NCBI GenBank assembly: GCA_020720805.1
Contig: DYNZ01000009.1
Location: 1-64,000, forward strand
Origin: Leptospira biflexa
GTDB lineage: Bacteria > Spirochaetota > DYNZ01
Length of the DNA stretch: 64,000 bases
Reading direction: 5' to 3'
Shown: piece by piece, positions 9,714 to 18,581 of the stretch
How the letters are laid out: every line of letters begins with the position of its first letter
Numbering within the stretch: the first letter of the stretch is position 1
Notes under the pieces: generated by a model
What the model saw: only the letters and a program-made list of their open reading frames with translations
Databases searched by the model: none
What the model was told of the DNA's origin: nothing
Position numbers and translations under genes: made by a program

Positions 9714-10253
9714 CTAATTCTGATCTAGCAGCTCATCCGGCGCCGTTAGTTCGATATAACCTGCATCCGGAGAAACATCTGGAAAGTATTGTTCCAAAAA
9801 GGGGATGAGATATTTTTGGCCATCTTTGCCCTGGATCTCCAGGATATCAGAAGCGCCAAAATTTCGAATCGCACGCACTACGCCAAAGTCCTGACCATCC
9901 CGTTTCACCAGCAAATCAATAAGTTGATAATAAAAAAAAAGGTTATCATCCACAGAATCAGTCAAAGGAAGGGCATAAAGCTCCCCTCCTTGCAGGGCTT
10001 CAGCATCATTTCTATTTTGAATCTCTTTGATTTTTAAAAGAAATAGATCGTCCCGATTCATGGATCGAGACGCCTCAATGGTGAGTTGCTGTTCGGACAG
10101 AATCTGCCTTTGCGATGAAAAGAGCCGTACTGTGAGACCCGTCCCCTTTTTGAATCGGTTCATCCGATCACTCAAAGACTTTATACGGATCTCTCCGCGA
10201 ATGCCATGGGCACCGGCAATCATTCCTACAAGTACAAGTTCATCGCCTGTCAT
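9714..10253 (-). CDS. rimM: Ribosome maturation factor RimM
   Basis: A 179-residue 16S rRNA-processing/30S maturation factor. The N-terminal domain starts with LVLVGMIAGAHGIRGEIRIKSLSD, the family signature. The C-terminal PRC-barrel-like part includes YQLIDLLVKRDGQDFGVVRAIRNFG and LIPFLEQYFPDV. In other bacteria RimM binds ribosomal protein uS19 during 30S head assembly. The gene lies 21 bases after khpA and three before trmD, the widely conserved order, so translation is probably coupled. Confidence 0.96.
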   Translation of the reverse strand: MTGDELVLVGMIAGAHGIRGEIRIKSLSDRMNRFKKGTGLTVRLFSSQRQILSEQQLTIEASRSMNRDDLFLLKIKEIQNRNDAEALQGGELYALPLTDSVDDNLFFYYQLIDLLVKRDGQDFGVVRAIRNFGASDILEIQGKDGQKYLIPFLEQYFPDVSPDAGYIELTAPDELLDQN

Positions 10254-10274
10254 GAAAAAATTCCCCCAACGGGT

Positions 10275-10511
10275 TTAATCAAGGATCTCCAATACCACCC
10301 TTTTCCCGGTTTTTGCAGCGGCAGCATTCAGGACAGTCCGTAAAGCCCGAGCTATACGCCCATGCTTGCCAATCACCTTGCCAATATCATCCTTGGTGAC
10401 CTTTAATTCCAAAATCGTGGACTTTTCTCCCTCGATCTCATTGATATTTACATCTTGCGGACTATCTACCAAGGCCTTAACCATAAACTCGACCAGCTCT
10501 TTGTAATTCAT
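10275..10511 (-). CDS. khpA: KH-domain RNA-binding protein KhpA
   Basis: A 78-residue single KH-domain protein (YlqC/KhpA family). The KH loop is seen in DIGKVIGKHGRIARALRTVL. The protein acts with KhpB/EloR in some Gram-positives and binds sRNAs and mRNA; its role here is inferred only from family. The frame opens at a GTG at 10,523, but that GTG is part of GTGGAGGACGTGATG, whose GGAGG is an ideal ribosome site for the ATG at 10,511, so the shorter start is used. It lies between rpsP and rimM. Confidence 0.95.
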   Translation of the reverse strand: MNYKELVEFMVKALVDSPQDVNINEIEGEKSTILELKVTKDDIGKVIGKHGRIARALRTVLNAAAAKTGKRVVLEILD

Positions 10512-10583
10512 CACGTCCTCCACAATACAGCAGTTCCCGGACTCTCACTAGGCCTGCTTTTCGACAAGAGCAGATATTTCCGA

Positions 10584-10844
10584 CTATTTAATATACAATG
10601 TCGGGTTTGCTTCCGCTATTTTGATAATCTTTGCCATAATTTCTGTAGGCTGGGCTCCCTTAGAAATCCAATCCTTCACTCTGTCCATCTGGATACTGAT
10701 CTTCTTATCTTCCGGCATCAATGGATGATATTGACCTAGATTTTCCAGTATCTTTCCATCCCGTTTGACGCGGCTGTCAACAGCAACGATTCGATAAAAC
10801 GGTCGTTTTTTGGTTCCCACTCTTTGTAATCTAATTTTAACCAC
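10584..10844 (-). CDS. rpsP: 30S ribosomal protein bS16
   Basis: An 86-residue small-subunit protein with the standard N-terminus MVKIRLQRVGTKKRPFYRIV and the DSRVKRDGKILENLGQYHP core. It is the first gene of the rpsP-khpA-rimM-trmD cluster. It lies only 37 bases after rpe, so a separate promoter in that gap is uncertain. The length is typical for the family. Confidence 0.98.
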   Translation of the reverse strand: MVKIRLQRVGTKKRPFYRIVAVDSRVKRDGKILENLGQYHPLMPEDKKISIQMDRVKDWISKGAQPTEIMAKIIKIAEANPTLYIK

Positions 10845-10881
10845 GTTTGAAATGTCCTCCGCAGGCTATATTCTATACCAA

Positions 10882-11538
10882 TTATGTATTGCGTAATCTA
10901 TCGATATTATCCTTGTAGCTCTCACCTTTAAAAACAGAACCCCCGGCAACGAGAATATCGGCTCCGGTCTGAGCTAAGTGTGGAGCATTTTTTTCGTTGA
11001 CTCCACCGTCAACCGAAATAATGAGATTTTGATTTCGAGGCCGTATATTTTTATCGATCGCCTCTATTTTGGAACCTGCCCAGGGAAGATAGCTCTGCCC
11101 ATAAAACCCGGGCTCTACAGTCATAACAAGCACCATGTCAAGGATGGGGGCAATCGACTCGAGATGCTGCCAGGGTGTTGAAGGATTGATTGCCAGTCCG
11201 CATAGTATGCCGTGAGCTCGGATATCCTGAAGCAGGCGAACCGGCAGAGGGGTTGCCTCAAGATGAAAGAGCAGGGAATAGGGCTTTAAGTCATAAAATT
11301 CAGGAATCCAGCGATACGGATCGCTGACCATCAGGTGGATGTCCAGCGGTAGAGAGGTAATAGCGGCCATATCATGAACAAATTTTGAGCCAAAACTGAT
11401 ATTGGGCACAAAATGTCCATCCATCACATCCACATGAACCATATCAGCGCCGCCCTCCTCCAACCTGTGGAGTTCAGCCGCGATATGAGCCATATCCGCC
11501 GCTAATATTGATGGAGAAATTCGGACTTTTCCTACCAT
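10882..11538 (-). CDS. rpe: Ribulose-phosphate 3-epimerase
   Basis: A 218-residue TIM-barrel enzyme interconverting ribulose-5-phosphate and xylulose-5-phosphate in the pentose-phosphate pathway. The metal-site and catalytic segments are seen: ISPSILAADMAHI, HVDVMDGHFVPNISFG, DIHLMVSDP, MTVEPGFYGQSY (usually GFGGQ), and ISVDGGVNEKNAP followed by GADILVAGGSVF for phosphate binding. Only the FYGQ variant departs from the consensus. It is transcribed between the PASTA-protein gene and rpsP with short gaps. Confidence 0.97.
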   Translation of the reverse strand: MVGKVRISPSILAADMAHIAAELHRLEEGGADMVHVDVMDGHFVPNISFGSKFVHDMAAITSLPLDIHLMVSDPYRWIPEFYDLKPYSLLFHLEATPLPVRLLQDIRAHGILCGLAINPSTPWQHLESIAPILDMVLVMTVEPGFYGQSYLPWAGSKIEAIDKNIRPRNQNLIISVDGGVNEKNAPHLAQTGADILVAGGSVFKGESYKDNIDRLRNT

Positions 11539-11559
11539 GAACCTACCCTGGCTTTCTTC

Positions 11560-12630
11560 TTACTGACGGCTCTTATTTTCCTGTATCTCCATGGTTCTCA
11601 GCACTTTGCCATTGGATTCAAAGGTTATCTCAGCACTACCCTCACGCCTAACAACAGTCTGGATCACCTCGCCTGGTCGCACCAGCTTACGATAGCGTCT
11701 TCTCTTTGGCTGCTTATCTTTAATATATACCTCAAGGGGCTTGTCGCCCAGATCAGCTGAAACCTGGTAACGCACCAACTCATATCCTATGCGGTGATAA
11801 AACTCCTCTGAAAACATACCGATCGTCAACTGGACAGCGCTCCCTTTTTGCAAATCGACCCCGACTGCTGGATATTGCGCCATGACCCTTCCATGAAATT
11901 TTTTATCATTCACATTTTGAATTTTATACTGAATCTGGATATCGCGCATTTCAAAGGCATCATACAATAGGTCGATATCCTGATTGACATAGTTGGCCAT
12001 CCGGAATCCTGGACGAACTGGCCCGCTGGAAACCAGCAGATGCACAACCGCGTTTGCGGAAATCTGCTCTGAGGCTCTCGGTATTTGGGCCAGAATGATA
12101 CCTGCCTTCTCCTCGTTGGTACCAATGGATGTGATCTCCCCAACTTTCAGGTTGGCTGTTTTACCCCCTACCTGGACGCTGCTGAGAAGGCTTTCCACCG
12201 ATGTCAATGGCTTGCCCACTAGATCCGGCACCTCTGTAGCAAGAGAGCCACGGTTAATTATAAGTACGATTTTTTGCCCGGGCCGAACCAGAACCCCGGC
12301 TTTTGGATTTTGATCGAGGATATAACCTTTGCCGAGTGCAGACATATCAACCATATCCAATTCGATTTTTAACCCCTTGCGCGAAAGAGCATTGAAAACA
12401 TCGACCAGATATTTGTGCTTCACATTGGGTACGGAGACCAATCCTTCTGATTTCGTCAGCAACAACACAACCACAAACGCTGTAACAAAAAAGAGGGATA
12501 GGGCCAAAAAAAGAATAAACGCCAGGCGATACCATGAAGAGAACAGATAAAGCTTCGGAGCCTTACGCAGAGACTCATCCTGGTTGATATTGTCTTCCTG
12601 AATCTGATCCATATATTTTTTCCTGTCCAA
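11560..12630 (-). CDS. Membrane-anchored PASTA-domain protein (no kinase domain)
   Basis: A 356-residue protein: a cytoplasmic N-terminus, one membrane helix (about residues 32-58) and three PASTA-like repeats. The repeats begin near SVPNVKHKYLVDVF, TEVPDLVGKPLTSV and MANYVNQDIDLLYD, and each ends in a hydrophobic strand such as VRPGQKIVLIINRG. A basic stretch (KQPKRRRYRKLV) and a small beta-rich tail follow. PASTA domains bind muropeptides or beta-lactams and usually sit on Ser/Thr kinases or penicillin-binding proteins; neither is fused here. A periplasmic cell-wall sensor or scaffold is inference. It is located between fmt and rpe in the long minus-strand run. Confidence 0.88.
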   Translation of the reverse strand: MDRKKYMDQIQEDNINQDESLRKAPKLYLFSSWYRLAFILFLALSLFFVTAFVVVLLLTKSEGLVSVPNVKHKYLVDVFNALSRKGLKIELDMVDMSALGKGYILDQNPKAGVLVRPGQKIVLIINRGSLATEVPDLVGKPLTSVESLLSSVQVGGKTANLKVGEITSIGTNEEKAGIILAQIPRASEQISANAVVHLLVSSGPVRPGFRMANYVNQDIDLLYDAFEMRDIQIQYKIQNVNDKKFHGRVMAQYPAVGVDLQKGSAVQLTIGMFSEEFYHRIGYELVRYQVSADLGDKPLEVYIKDKQPKRRRYRKLVRPGEVIQTVVRREGSAEITFESNGKVLRTMEIQENKSRQ

Positions 12631-12653
12631 TGAGTGATACGATTCGAATTAAG

Positions 12654-13625
12654 TTAAATATTATCTTTTTCCGGTTCGGTTTCAAAGGCCTCGCCGACCA
12701 GCGGCCGGAAGCCATTAATAAATTCTGAAGCTGAAAGAATTTTTTTATTTTCCGGCTGGAGTTTGACAATCTCCAGGCTCCCGCTGGCAGTGACAACTAT
12801 TAATTTTGCTTTTTTAGCATAGATAATAGCGCCGGGACGGGTGGAAGCGTCCGCCTCCGCCGGGATATTGTCGTATATTGGCCGAACCTGCCAGAGCTTG
12901 AGGAGATGCGACCGAAACAGAGTTCGACCACCAAGGCGGGGCGATAAGGCGCGGGTCTTGTTAAAAATTTCCCTCGCACTCAGTTGCCAGGAGATCCATA
13001 AATCTCCTTTGTCAATTTTGCTGCAAAACGTTACCCTGGAGGAATCCTGCTCGATTGCATTCTGCATGGCTGTTTCGGGATCGGCCAGCAACTCCGCAAC
13101 AAGAGTCGGACTCAGCGCCGCCAGGGCTGCCCGCAGATCTCCTGCGTCCCACTCCTCTGCTATCTGAACCTCCCTGGTGGCAAGCAGAGGACCAGCGTCC
13201 ATCTCCGCCCCCATCTTCTGTATGGTAAGACCGGTTCTTTGGTGTCCCCGCAGTATCGCACTCTCAATCGGTGATGCCCCGCGCAACTCGGGTAGCAGCG
13301 AGGCGTGGACATTCCAGGAGTGATAGCGAGGCATTGAGAGGATATCCTCTGGAATGATTTTGCCATAAGAGATCACCAGAGAGAGGTCGGGTTGCAAATC
13401 CTGAATCTGCCGCCTGATCTCTACGTTTTGTCGGAGGCGCTCTGGTTGCCAAACGGGAATGTTGTTTTCAATGGCCCACTTTTTGGTGTCCACAGGGGTC
13501 AATTGCCTGTTGCGGCCTGCGGGTTGATCCGGTTGACAGATCATAGCGGCAATCTGATGCTCCTGGCGCAACCGCTCCATGGTTGGTATGGCAAAGGAGT
13601 CGGATCCCCAAAATAAAATTTTCAT
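12654..13625 (-). CDS. fmt: Methionyl-tRNA formyltransferase
   Basis: A 323-residue enzyme that formylates initiator Met-tRNA using 10-formyl-THF. The catalytic domain shows the SLLPELRGASPIESAILRG motif (Asn-His-Asp region WNVHASLLPELRG), and ILFWGSDSFAIPTMERL at the N-terminus. The C-terminal OB-like domain has TRALSPRLGGRTLF and PGAIIYAKKAKLIV. Length is normal. It is adjacent to def, the usual partner that removes the formyl group, separated by 12 bases. Confidence 0.97.
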   Translation of the reverse strand: MKILFWGSDSFAIPTMERLRQEHQIAAMICQPDQPAGRNRQLTPVDTKKWAIENNIPVWQPERLRQNVEIRRQIQDLQPDLSLVISYGKIIPEDILSMPRYHSWNVHASLLPELRGASPIESAILRGHQRTGLTIQKMGAEMDAGPLLATREVQIAEEWDAGDLRAALAALSPTLVAELLADPETAMQNAIEQDSSRVTFCSKIDKGDLWISWQLSAREIFNKTRALSPRLGGRTLFRSHLLKLWQVRPIYDNIPAEADASTRPGAIIYAKKAKLIVVTASGSLEIVKLQPENKKILSASEFINGFRPLVGEAFETEPEKDNI

Positions 13626-13637
13626 AGGTTTAACGTT

Positions 13638-14156
13638 TCAGGCGATGGGAACACTCTGGCGCTTTGCCAGCAGTTTGAGCTCGCCTTCCAGATTAGCCCG
13701 TTGCTGCTCTTGCAACCGATCCACAAACAAAACGCCATCCAGATGATCCATTTCATGTTGTATCACGCGCGCAAAGAGATCACGGGCGGTGAAGCGAATA
13801 AGCTCTCCATCAGGTTTGCGCGCCTCGACCTCAATGCGAACCGATCTTTCGACATCGCCCCGCAATCCTGGCACAGAAAGACACCCTTCATCAGAAACCT
13901 CGACTTTACGAGAGCGCGATATGATGACCGGATTGATCAAAGCTATCTTCGGGCCTTGATAGGATTGGATATCAATAACAATGATCCGTCGAGAGAGGCC
14001 TACCTGTGGCGCAGCAAGCCCAATTCCCTCTCCCCGATACATAGCCACATACATGGCCTCTACAATCTCCTCAAGCTCCTGATTGAACGCATCAACTGGT
14101 TTGGCAACCGCGCGCAGAACATCATTGCCAAAAACCATGATCTTTTGAAATTTCAT
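13638..14156 (-). CDS. def: Peptide deformylase
   Basis: A 172-residue metallohydrolase removing formyl from nascent proteins. All three conserved motifs are present: GEGIGLAAPQVG (motif 1), DEGCLSVPG with the metal-binding Cys (motif 2), and IQHEMDHLDGVLF with the two His ligands and catalytic Glu (motif 3). The start ATG at 14,156 begins MKFQKIMVFGND. The pair def-fmt sits between priA and the PASTA-protein gene. The 62-base gap on its upstream side is among the larger in the cluster and could hold a promoter; none is obvious. Confidence 0.97.
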   Translation of the reverse strand: MKFQKIMVFGNDVLRAVAKPVDAFNQELEEIVEAMYVAMYRGEGIGLAAPQVGLSRRIIVIDIQSYQGPKIALINPVIISRSRKVEVSDEGCLSVPGLRGDVERSVRIEVEARKPDGELIRFTARDLFARVIQHEMDHLDGVLFVDRLQEQQRANLEGELKLLAKRQSVPIA

Positions 14157-14218
14157 GCTCTTCCCAATCCATTTTTTTGGGTTTTTCTGCTTAAATACTA
14201 CATTTTCAGCAAAAAAAC

Positions 14219-16288
14219 CTATAAAATATCCAAAGGATCAATATCAATTTCCCTGTAAACCTGTTTTTTCACTGGCATCTTATCCAGTGCCCGCTGTAGC
14301 AACTGACGCCCCCGGTATAGAGATCGCTCCTTCACTAGTATGTGGTATCTCCAATAGGTGTTCATCCGAGCGAAGGGCGCTGCGCTTGGTCCCAATATCA
14401 TATACTCTTTGGTATCACTCCGATCTTCGCTGTAGAGCTGACGCAACACCTGAGCAAACTGAGAACTGTCAGCGATCGCTGCATCCTCCTGAGGACTTCG
14501 AAAAACAATCCGTATGATGCGGGAGTACGGCGGATACATGAGCTTATGCCGCTGACTCATCTCGTTGATGAAGAATTGCTCATAATTTTGATGGATCGCG
14601 CTTTGCATAACCGGACTTCCAGGCTGGTAGGTTTGTATCAAAACACGTCCCTTCTCCTCACCGCGTCCTGACCTGCCCGCCACCTGCGTTAAAAGAGAAA
14701 AAGTCCGTTCTGAAGCGCGAAAGTCCGGCAATCCCAGCCCAATATCAGCCTGAACAACGCCCACGAGAGTGACACCGGGAAAATTGAAACCCTTGGCTAC
14801 CATCTGCGTTCCTAACAGAATATCCTCCTGTCCGAGTCGAAAACGCTCCAGAATAGAAAACATCTCCCCCTCCCTGGCGCTGTCAAAATCCAAACGCACG
14901 ATGCGCTTCTCGGGGAAGGCGTCCCGAATTTCCTCTTCAATTTTTTGGATAGCAACTCCAAGTAACGCCAGTTTCGGCGAATGGCATACCGCGCAGATGG
15001 GCTCTACAGTCCGTTCATATCCACAGTAGTGACATTGCAGCTTGCCAGAAGGCAGGGATCCAGGTAGTGTCGCACCGCCCCCTTTTCGATGAAAGGAAAG
15101 AGGAATATCGCAATTTGGACAGGAGTAGACATAGTTACAGGATCGACATTGCAAAAGCGGAGCGTACCCCCGTCTATTCTGCAGCAATAAAACCTGCTGG
15201 TTTTTCGCCAGAACCTCTGTCATAGCCTGTTTGAGGGTTGCTGAAATGAGTTTGCCAGAAGGGAGGTTTTGCCGGCTCATATCGATAAGATTGACATCCG
15301 GTAAAGAGTGCGGTGTAGCCCGGCGAGGCATGCGCAGGTAACCAATTTTTTTTTGCTCCGCTAAAAAGTAGCTTTCGACAGAGGGGGTGGCTGAACCCAA
15401 CAGCAGCAACCCACCCTTCTCCTGCAGGAGAAAAAAAGCTACTTGCCTGGCATGATAGCGCGGAGTACTGTGCTCTTTGTAGGAAGAGTCATGCTCTTCA
15501 TCGAGGATGATCAATCCTAGATCCATCATGGGCAGGAAAACTGCGGATCGGGTACCAATCGCGATTCGACCTCTCCCTGAGAAGGCGAGATGCCACTGCT
15601 CGTACCTCTCACTATTTTTCATTCGGGAATGGTATTCAATTATGGAAGAACCGAACGCCTGTAAAAACCGATCGCGCAGTTGGAGGGTGATGCTGATCTC
15701 CGGTACCAATACCAGAACGCTCTGACCTCTGGCTATCACCTCCTGAGCCAGGCGCACATAGACCTCTGTTTTACCGCTACCGGTGACTCCGTGCAGAAGG
15801 GCAATCCTGTTCTCCCTTTTTTTTCTTGCTTCCTGGTATTCGGAGGCAAGTTGCGCAAAGGAGGCAGATTGATCCTCGTTGAGAGCAAAGGACGAGCTCT
15901 CCAAGCGCTCGCCTCGGCTCTTTTGACCTGCGGCTTGGTTGCGCAGGCGGCGTCCTGAGGGCAAGGCTGTCTGCATCATCTCGCCTGGCGTGCAAAGATA
16001 AAAATCAGCCAATTGCAGCAGTTTGTGCCAGTACTCCTTCCCTACGACCGGAGCGGCATCGATGATGGACTCCACGTCCTTACATTGAAAATCCGGTTCC
16101 TGGAAGCTTTCACCAACCACCAATGCCCATATAGATTTACCTCGAACAGTAACCATCACCCTGCGAAACAGCAGAGACGAGCTGCCATCCCATCCTCGGA
16201 GTGTCGGGCTAACTTTATAGGTAAAGCTTTCCGGAAGCGGTCTGGGTAGAATGCAATCTACATAAAGTTCTGAGGCAGGCAGGGTCAT
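14219..16288 (-). CDS. priA: Primosomal protein N' (replication restart helicase PriA)
   Basis: A 689-residue superfamily 2 helicase that reloads the replisome at stalled forks. The N-terminal 3'-DNA-binding domain begins YVDCILPRPLPESFTYKV. The Walker A motif is in ALLHGVTGSGKTEVYV and the Walker B/DEEH motif in LIILDEEHDSSYKE. The two zinc-binding clusters are clear: CRSCNYVYSCPNC and CHYCGYERTVEPICAVC. Helicase motif VI is in LTQVAGRSGRGEEKGRVLIQ. It is slightly shorter than E. coli PriA. It lies five bases from the upstream uracil-glycosylase-like gene, so the two are probably co-transcribed. Confidence 0.97.
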   Translation of the reverse strand: MTLPASELYVDCILPRPLPESFTYKVSPTLRGWDGSSSLLFRRVMVTVRGKSIWALVVGESFQEPDFQCKDVESIIDAAPVVGKEYWHKLLQLADFYLCTPGEMMQTALPSGRRLRNQAAGQKSRGERLESSSFALNEDQSASFAQLASEYQEARKKRENRIALLHGVTGSGKTEVYVRLAQEVIARGQSVLVLVPEISITLQLRDRFLQAFGSSIIEYHSRMKNSERYEQWHLAFSGRGRIAIGTRSAVFLPMMDLGLIILDEEHDSSYKEHSTPRYHARQVAFFLLQEKGGLLLLGSATPSVESYFLAEQKKIGYLRMPRRATPHSLPDVNLIDMSRQNLPSGKLISATLKQAMTEVLAKNQQVLLLQNRRGYAPLLQCRSCNYVYSCPNCDIPLSFHRKGGGATLPGSLPSGKLQCHYCGYERTVEPICAVCHSPKLALLGVAIQKIEEEIRDAFPEKRIVRLDFDSAREGEMFSILERFRLGQEDILLGTQMVAKGFNFPGVTLVGVVQADIGLGLPDFRASERTFSLLTQVAGRSGRGEEKGRVLIQTYQPGSPVMQSAIHQNYEQFFINEMSQRHKLMYPPYSRIIRIVFRSPQEDAAIADSSQFAQVLRQLYSEDRSDTKEYMILGPSAAPFARMNTYWRYHILVKERSLYRGRQLLQRALDKMPVKKQVYREIDIDPLDIL

Positions 16289-16293
16289 CGTTA

Positions 16294-17277
16294 CTAGGAA
16301 AAGAGGAAACGGTAAAGACGCAAAATATCATTGCGGGCCATTTGGGCTTTTTCCTGGTTTTGAATCCACTGGTAGGGATGATAGGTTACCCGCACAGGAA
16401 TACCGCGCCATTGCAGATCATCACGCTGGCGCAAATGGTCAAGATCCTGGTCAATCCCCAGGTGTTGACGCACAAAATGGCTACTAAAGCTGAAAATGGC
16501 ATACGGTTTGGAATGCTGATACACATAATCTAACTCTTCCAACAGCCAGGATGAGCAATCAGGTCCTTTACGCTCCCCCCTGCCAAACAGTTCGCTATAG
16601 TGCCCCTTTCTGAGAAAGCAGCGCCCTTGCGAACTCCATAAAACGCGGTTCCGGTCAAAATGCCCATGCTCTAATCCTGATAACAGGAGGGCTGGAGCCT
16701 CTACTGCGTAGTTTTGATACTCGCTGCTTAGCGCCTGCGCGGCCGCTACAGCCTCCCGGTCACCAATGGCAAGATGAAGAGTAGAAGCGCTGCTGCTGCC
16801 GCTGACCATCGTCGCCCGTGGTGATGGGGGCAAGCTGCCGCGCAGGGGGAAATTCAAGGGAGGATCAGCAATTAAAAAAAGCTGCGGTCTAAAAGTCTCC
16901 ATATCCTTGGCGTGAACTGGAACAAATCCCATACCGTAGCTGGGAATAAATCCAATTTTATGAGAACCGCATTTTCGGCATGCAAAAATTTTCTGATTTA
17001 GCTCCTGGTAAAAGGGGTCGGCCTGCCATGTTCGCAGCACTCCCGAATAGTGAGCCAGGCCGCCGCTCGAGGCTTTCCTCTGAGGCTCAAATGGTTGCGC
17101 TGTAGCAGAGTTCTGGACAACCGAGCGACTGCTAAATCCTCGTAGAAAAGCGTCCAGCTCAGCGGTATAACGCCCTTTTTTGATAAGCCTGGTCGGTTCA
17201 GATAGTTGATCCGCCAGGCTGTTAAGTAAGGAACCAATTTCAGGAGAGAGGGAAGATGTCGCGATCCACTCTGACAT
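16294..17277 (-). CDS. Divergent uracil-DNA-glycosylase-superfamily-like protein
   Basis: A 327-residue protein whose second half has the layout of family 4/5 uracil-DNA glycosylases. Four cysteines (C100, C103, C220, C241) match the 4Fe-4S pattern, beginning IFACRKCGSH. A C-terminal VRVTYHPYQWI resembles the conserved TYHPS loop with H300. The usual catalytic GEAPG segment is instead IADPPLNFPLRG, so activity on uracil is doubtful. The N-terminal about 90 residues are variable and probably disordered. It is next to priA (gap of five bases) and seven bases after ptsH. A DNA-repair or replication link is inferred from the fold and context only. I would not assign a symbol. Confidence 0.6.
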   Translation of the reverse strand: MSEWIATSSLSPEIGSLLNSLADQLSEPTRLIKKGRYTAELDAFLRGFSSRSVVQNSATAQPFEPQRKASSGGLAHYSGVLRTWQADPFYQELNQKIFACRKCGSHKIGFIPSYGMGFVPVHAKDMETFRPQLFLIADPPLNFPLRGSLPPSPRATMVSGSSSASTLHLAIGDREAVAAAQALSSEYQNYAVEAPALLLSGLEHGHFDRNRVLWSSQGRCFLRKGHYSELFGRGERKGPDCSSWLLEELDYVYQHSKPYAIFSFSSHFVRQHLGIDQDLDHLRQRDDLQWRGIPVRVTYHPYQWIQNQEKAQMARNDILRLYRFLFS

Positions 17278-17283
17278 ACGGAC

Positions 17284-17550
17284 TTAGGAGATATTAAAAT
17301 TATGTTCAACAAGCGCTACCAGCGCTTCCACCAGCTCTTTTTCATCCTCTCCTTCAGCCCGAATGATAATTTCGGTCTGCGGTGCTATGGCGAGCATCAT
17401 GATACCCATAATACTCTTCCCGTTTACCTCAGCCTCATCTTTGATGATGGATACCTCGGACTTAAAGGTATTGGTCAATTTCACCATTTCAGCGGCAGGA
17501 CGCGCGTGCACCCCTGTATTTATTTTTACTTTTACGCTTTTTTCGTACAT
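17284..17550 (-). CDS. ptsH: HPr-like phosphocarrier protein
   Basis: An 88-residue HPr-family protein. The active-site His is in NTGVHARPAAEMV (about residue 15), and the regulatory Ser that HPr kinase phosphorylates is in NGKSIMGIMML (about 46). Both sites are thus kept. No enzyme I or EII gene is in the window, so it may be regulatory rather than sugar-transporting, as proposed for incomplete PTS systems in spirochaetes and proteobacteria. It directly follows hprK, its partner kinase/phosphorylase, after 43 bases. Confidence 0.95.
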   Translation of the reverse strand: MYEKSVKVKINTGVHARPAAEMVKLTNTFKSEVSIIKDEAEVNGKSIMGIMMLAIAPQTEIIIRAEGEDEKELVEALVALVEHNFNIS

Positions 17551-17593
17551 GCGCTGCTTACACTTCTCGTTTTCTATTCAAACACTCTTGTCT

Positions 17594-18547
17594 TTAATCG
17601 CTAAACAGATTCTTTTTCCCGGATTGAATCCGCTCTTGCAGTTTTTCATTGAGCTCACGAGCAGGGTTGTAACCCATTTTCTTCAATCTGTGATTCATCG
17701 CGGCAGTTTCTATAATAATCGGCAGATTTCGTCCTGGTCCAATAGGAACAACAAGATGAGTTACCGCCTCCCCTAATATATCGGTTGTTTTCTCATCCAA
17801 CCCGAGCCGCTCATACTCCTTTTCCTTGATCCACTCCTCCATCGTAATCATCATATCGATCTGCTTGCTGTTGCGTACAGCGCCGGCTCCAAAAATATCT
17901 TTAATATTGATGATGCCAAGACCCCGGATCTCCATGTGATATTTGATGACATCTGAACCATACCCGATCAGGTTATGGTTCTGGATTTTCTTAATGAAAA
18001 TCAGATCATCGGTTACCAATCGATGCCCCCGCTCTACCAGCTCAAGGGCTGTCTCGCTTTTTCCGATACCGCTTTTCCCTTTGAGAATAACTCCAACGCC
18101 AAAAACCTCAATCAACACACCATGCATTGTGATACTGGGAGCGAATTTCTCCTCCAAAATATTGGAGATGATGCGAATAAAGTGACTCGTTGTATCCTTG
18201 GTCGTAAACGTTGCCACCTTATATTTTTCAGCGGCCTCGAGGAACCGGTCGGGCGGCCTCATTCCATGCGTAAAGATGACACAATTAATGGAATAGGAAA
18301 AAAATTTTTCCAATACCGTCCGCAGTGACTCCTCAGGGATGGACTGCAGATAGGCGTTTTCTCCCTTGCCAAAAATCTGCAATCTTGTATTTGCAAAATT
18401 TTCAAAAAATCCTGCCAACGCCAAACCGGGCCGATTGATCTCCAGGCTGATAATGACATTATGCAGACCCTCAGTGCCTGCCTCCCACTGGAAATCAATC
18501 CCTTCCTCACGCACAGCCTCATAGATATCCTGAACTGTTACCCGCAC
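17594..18547 (-). CDS. hprK: HPr kinase/phosphorylase
   Basis: A 317-residue bifunctional enzyme that phosphorylates and dephosphorylates Ser-46 of HPr. The P-loop GKSGIGKSETALELVERGHRLVTDD and the family signature EIRGLGIINIKDIFGAGAVR are present, as is GRNLPIIIETAAMNHRLKKMGYN at the C-terminal end. The N-terminal domain (about residues 1-130) is the usual HPr(Ser)-kinase N domain. Its neighbours are ptsH downstream and hpf upstream, and the nearby rpoN gives the hpf-rpoN-hprK-ptsH grouping seen across many Gram-negative groups. Confidence 0.97.
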   Translation of the reverse strand: MRVTVQDIYEAVREEGIDFQWEAGTEGLHNVIISLEINRPGLALAGFFENFANTRLQIFGKGENAYLQSIPEESLRTVLEKFFSYSINCVIFTHGMRPPDRFLEAAEKYKVATFTTKDTTSHFIRIISNILEEKFAPSITMHGVLIEVFGVGVILKGKSGIGKSETALELVERGHRLVTDDLIFIKKIQNHNLIGYGSDVIKYHMEIRGLGIINIKDIFGAGAVRNSKQIDMMITMEEWIKEKEYERLGLDEKTTDILGEAVTHLVVPIGPGRNLPIIIETAAMNHRLKKMGYNPARELNEKLQERIQSGKKNLFSD

Positions 18548-18581
18548 CCGGTTACCCCTATTCTTTCACACGCCCATCCCC

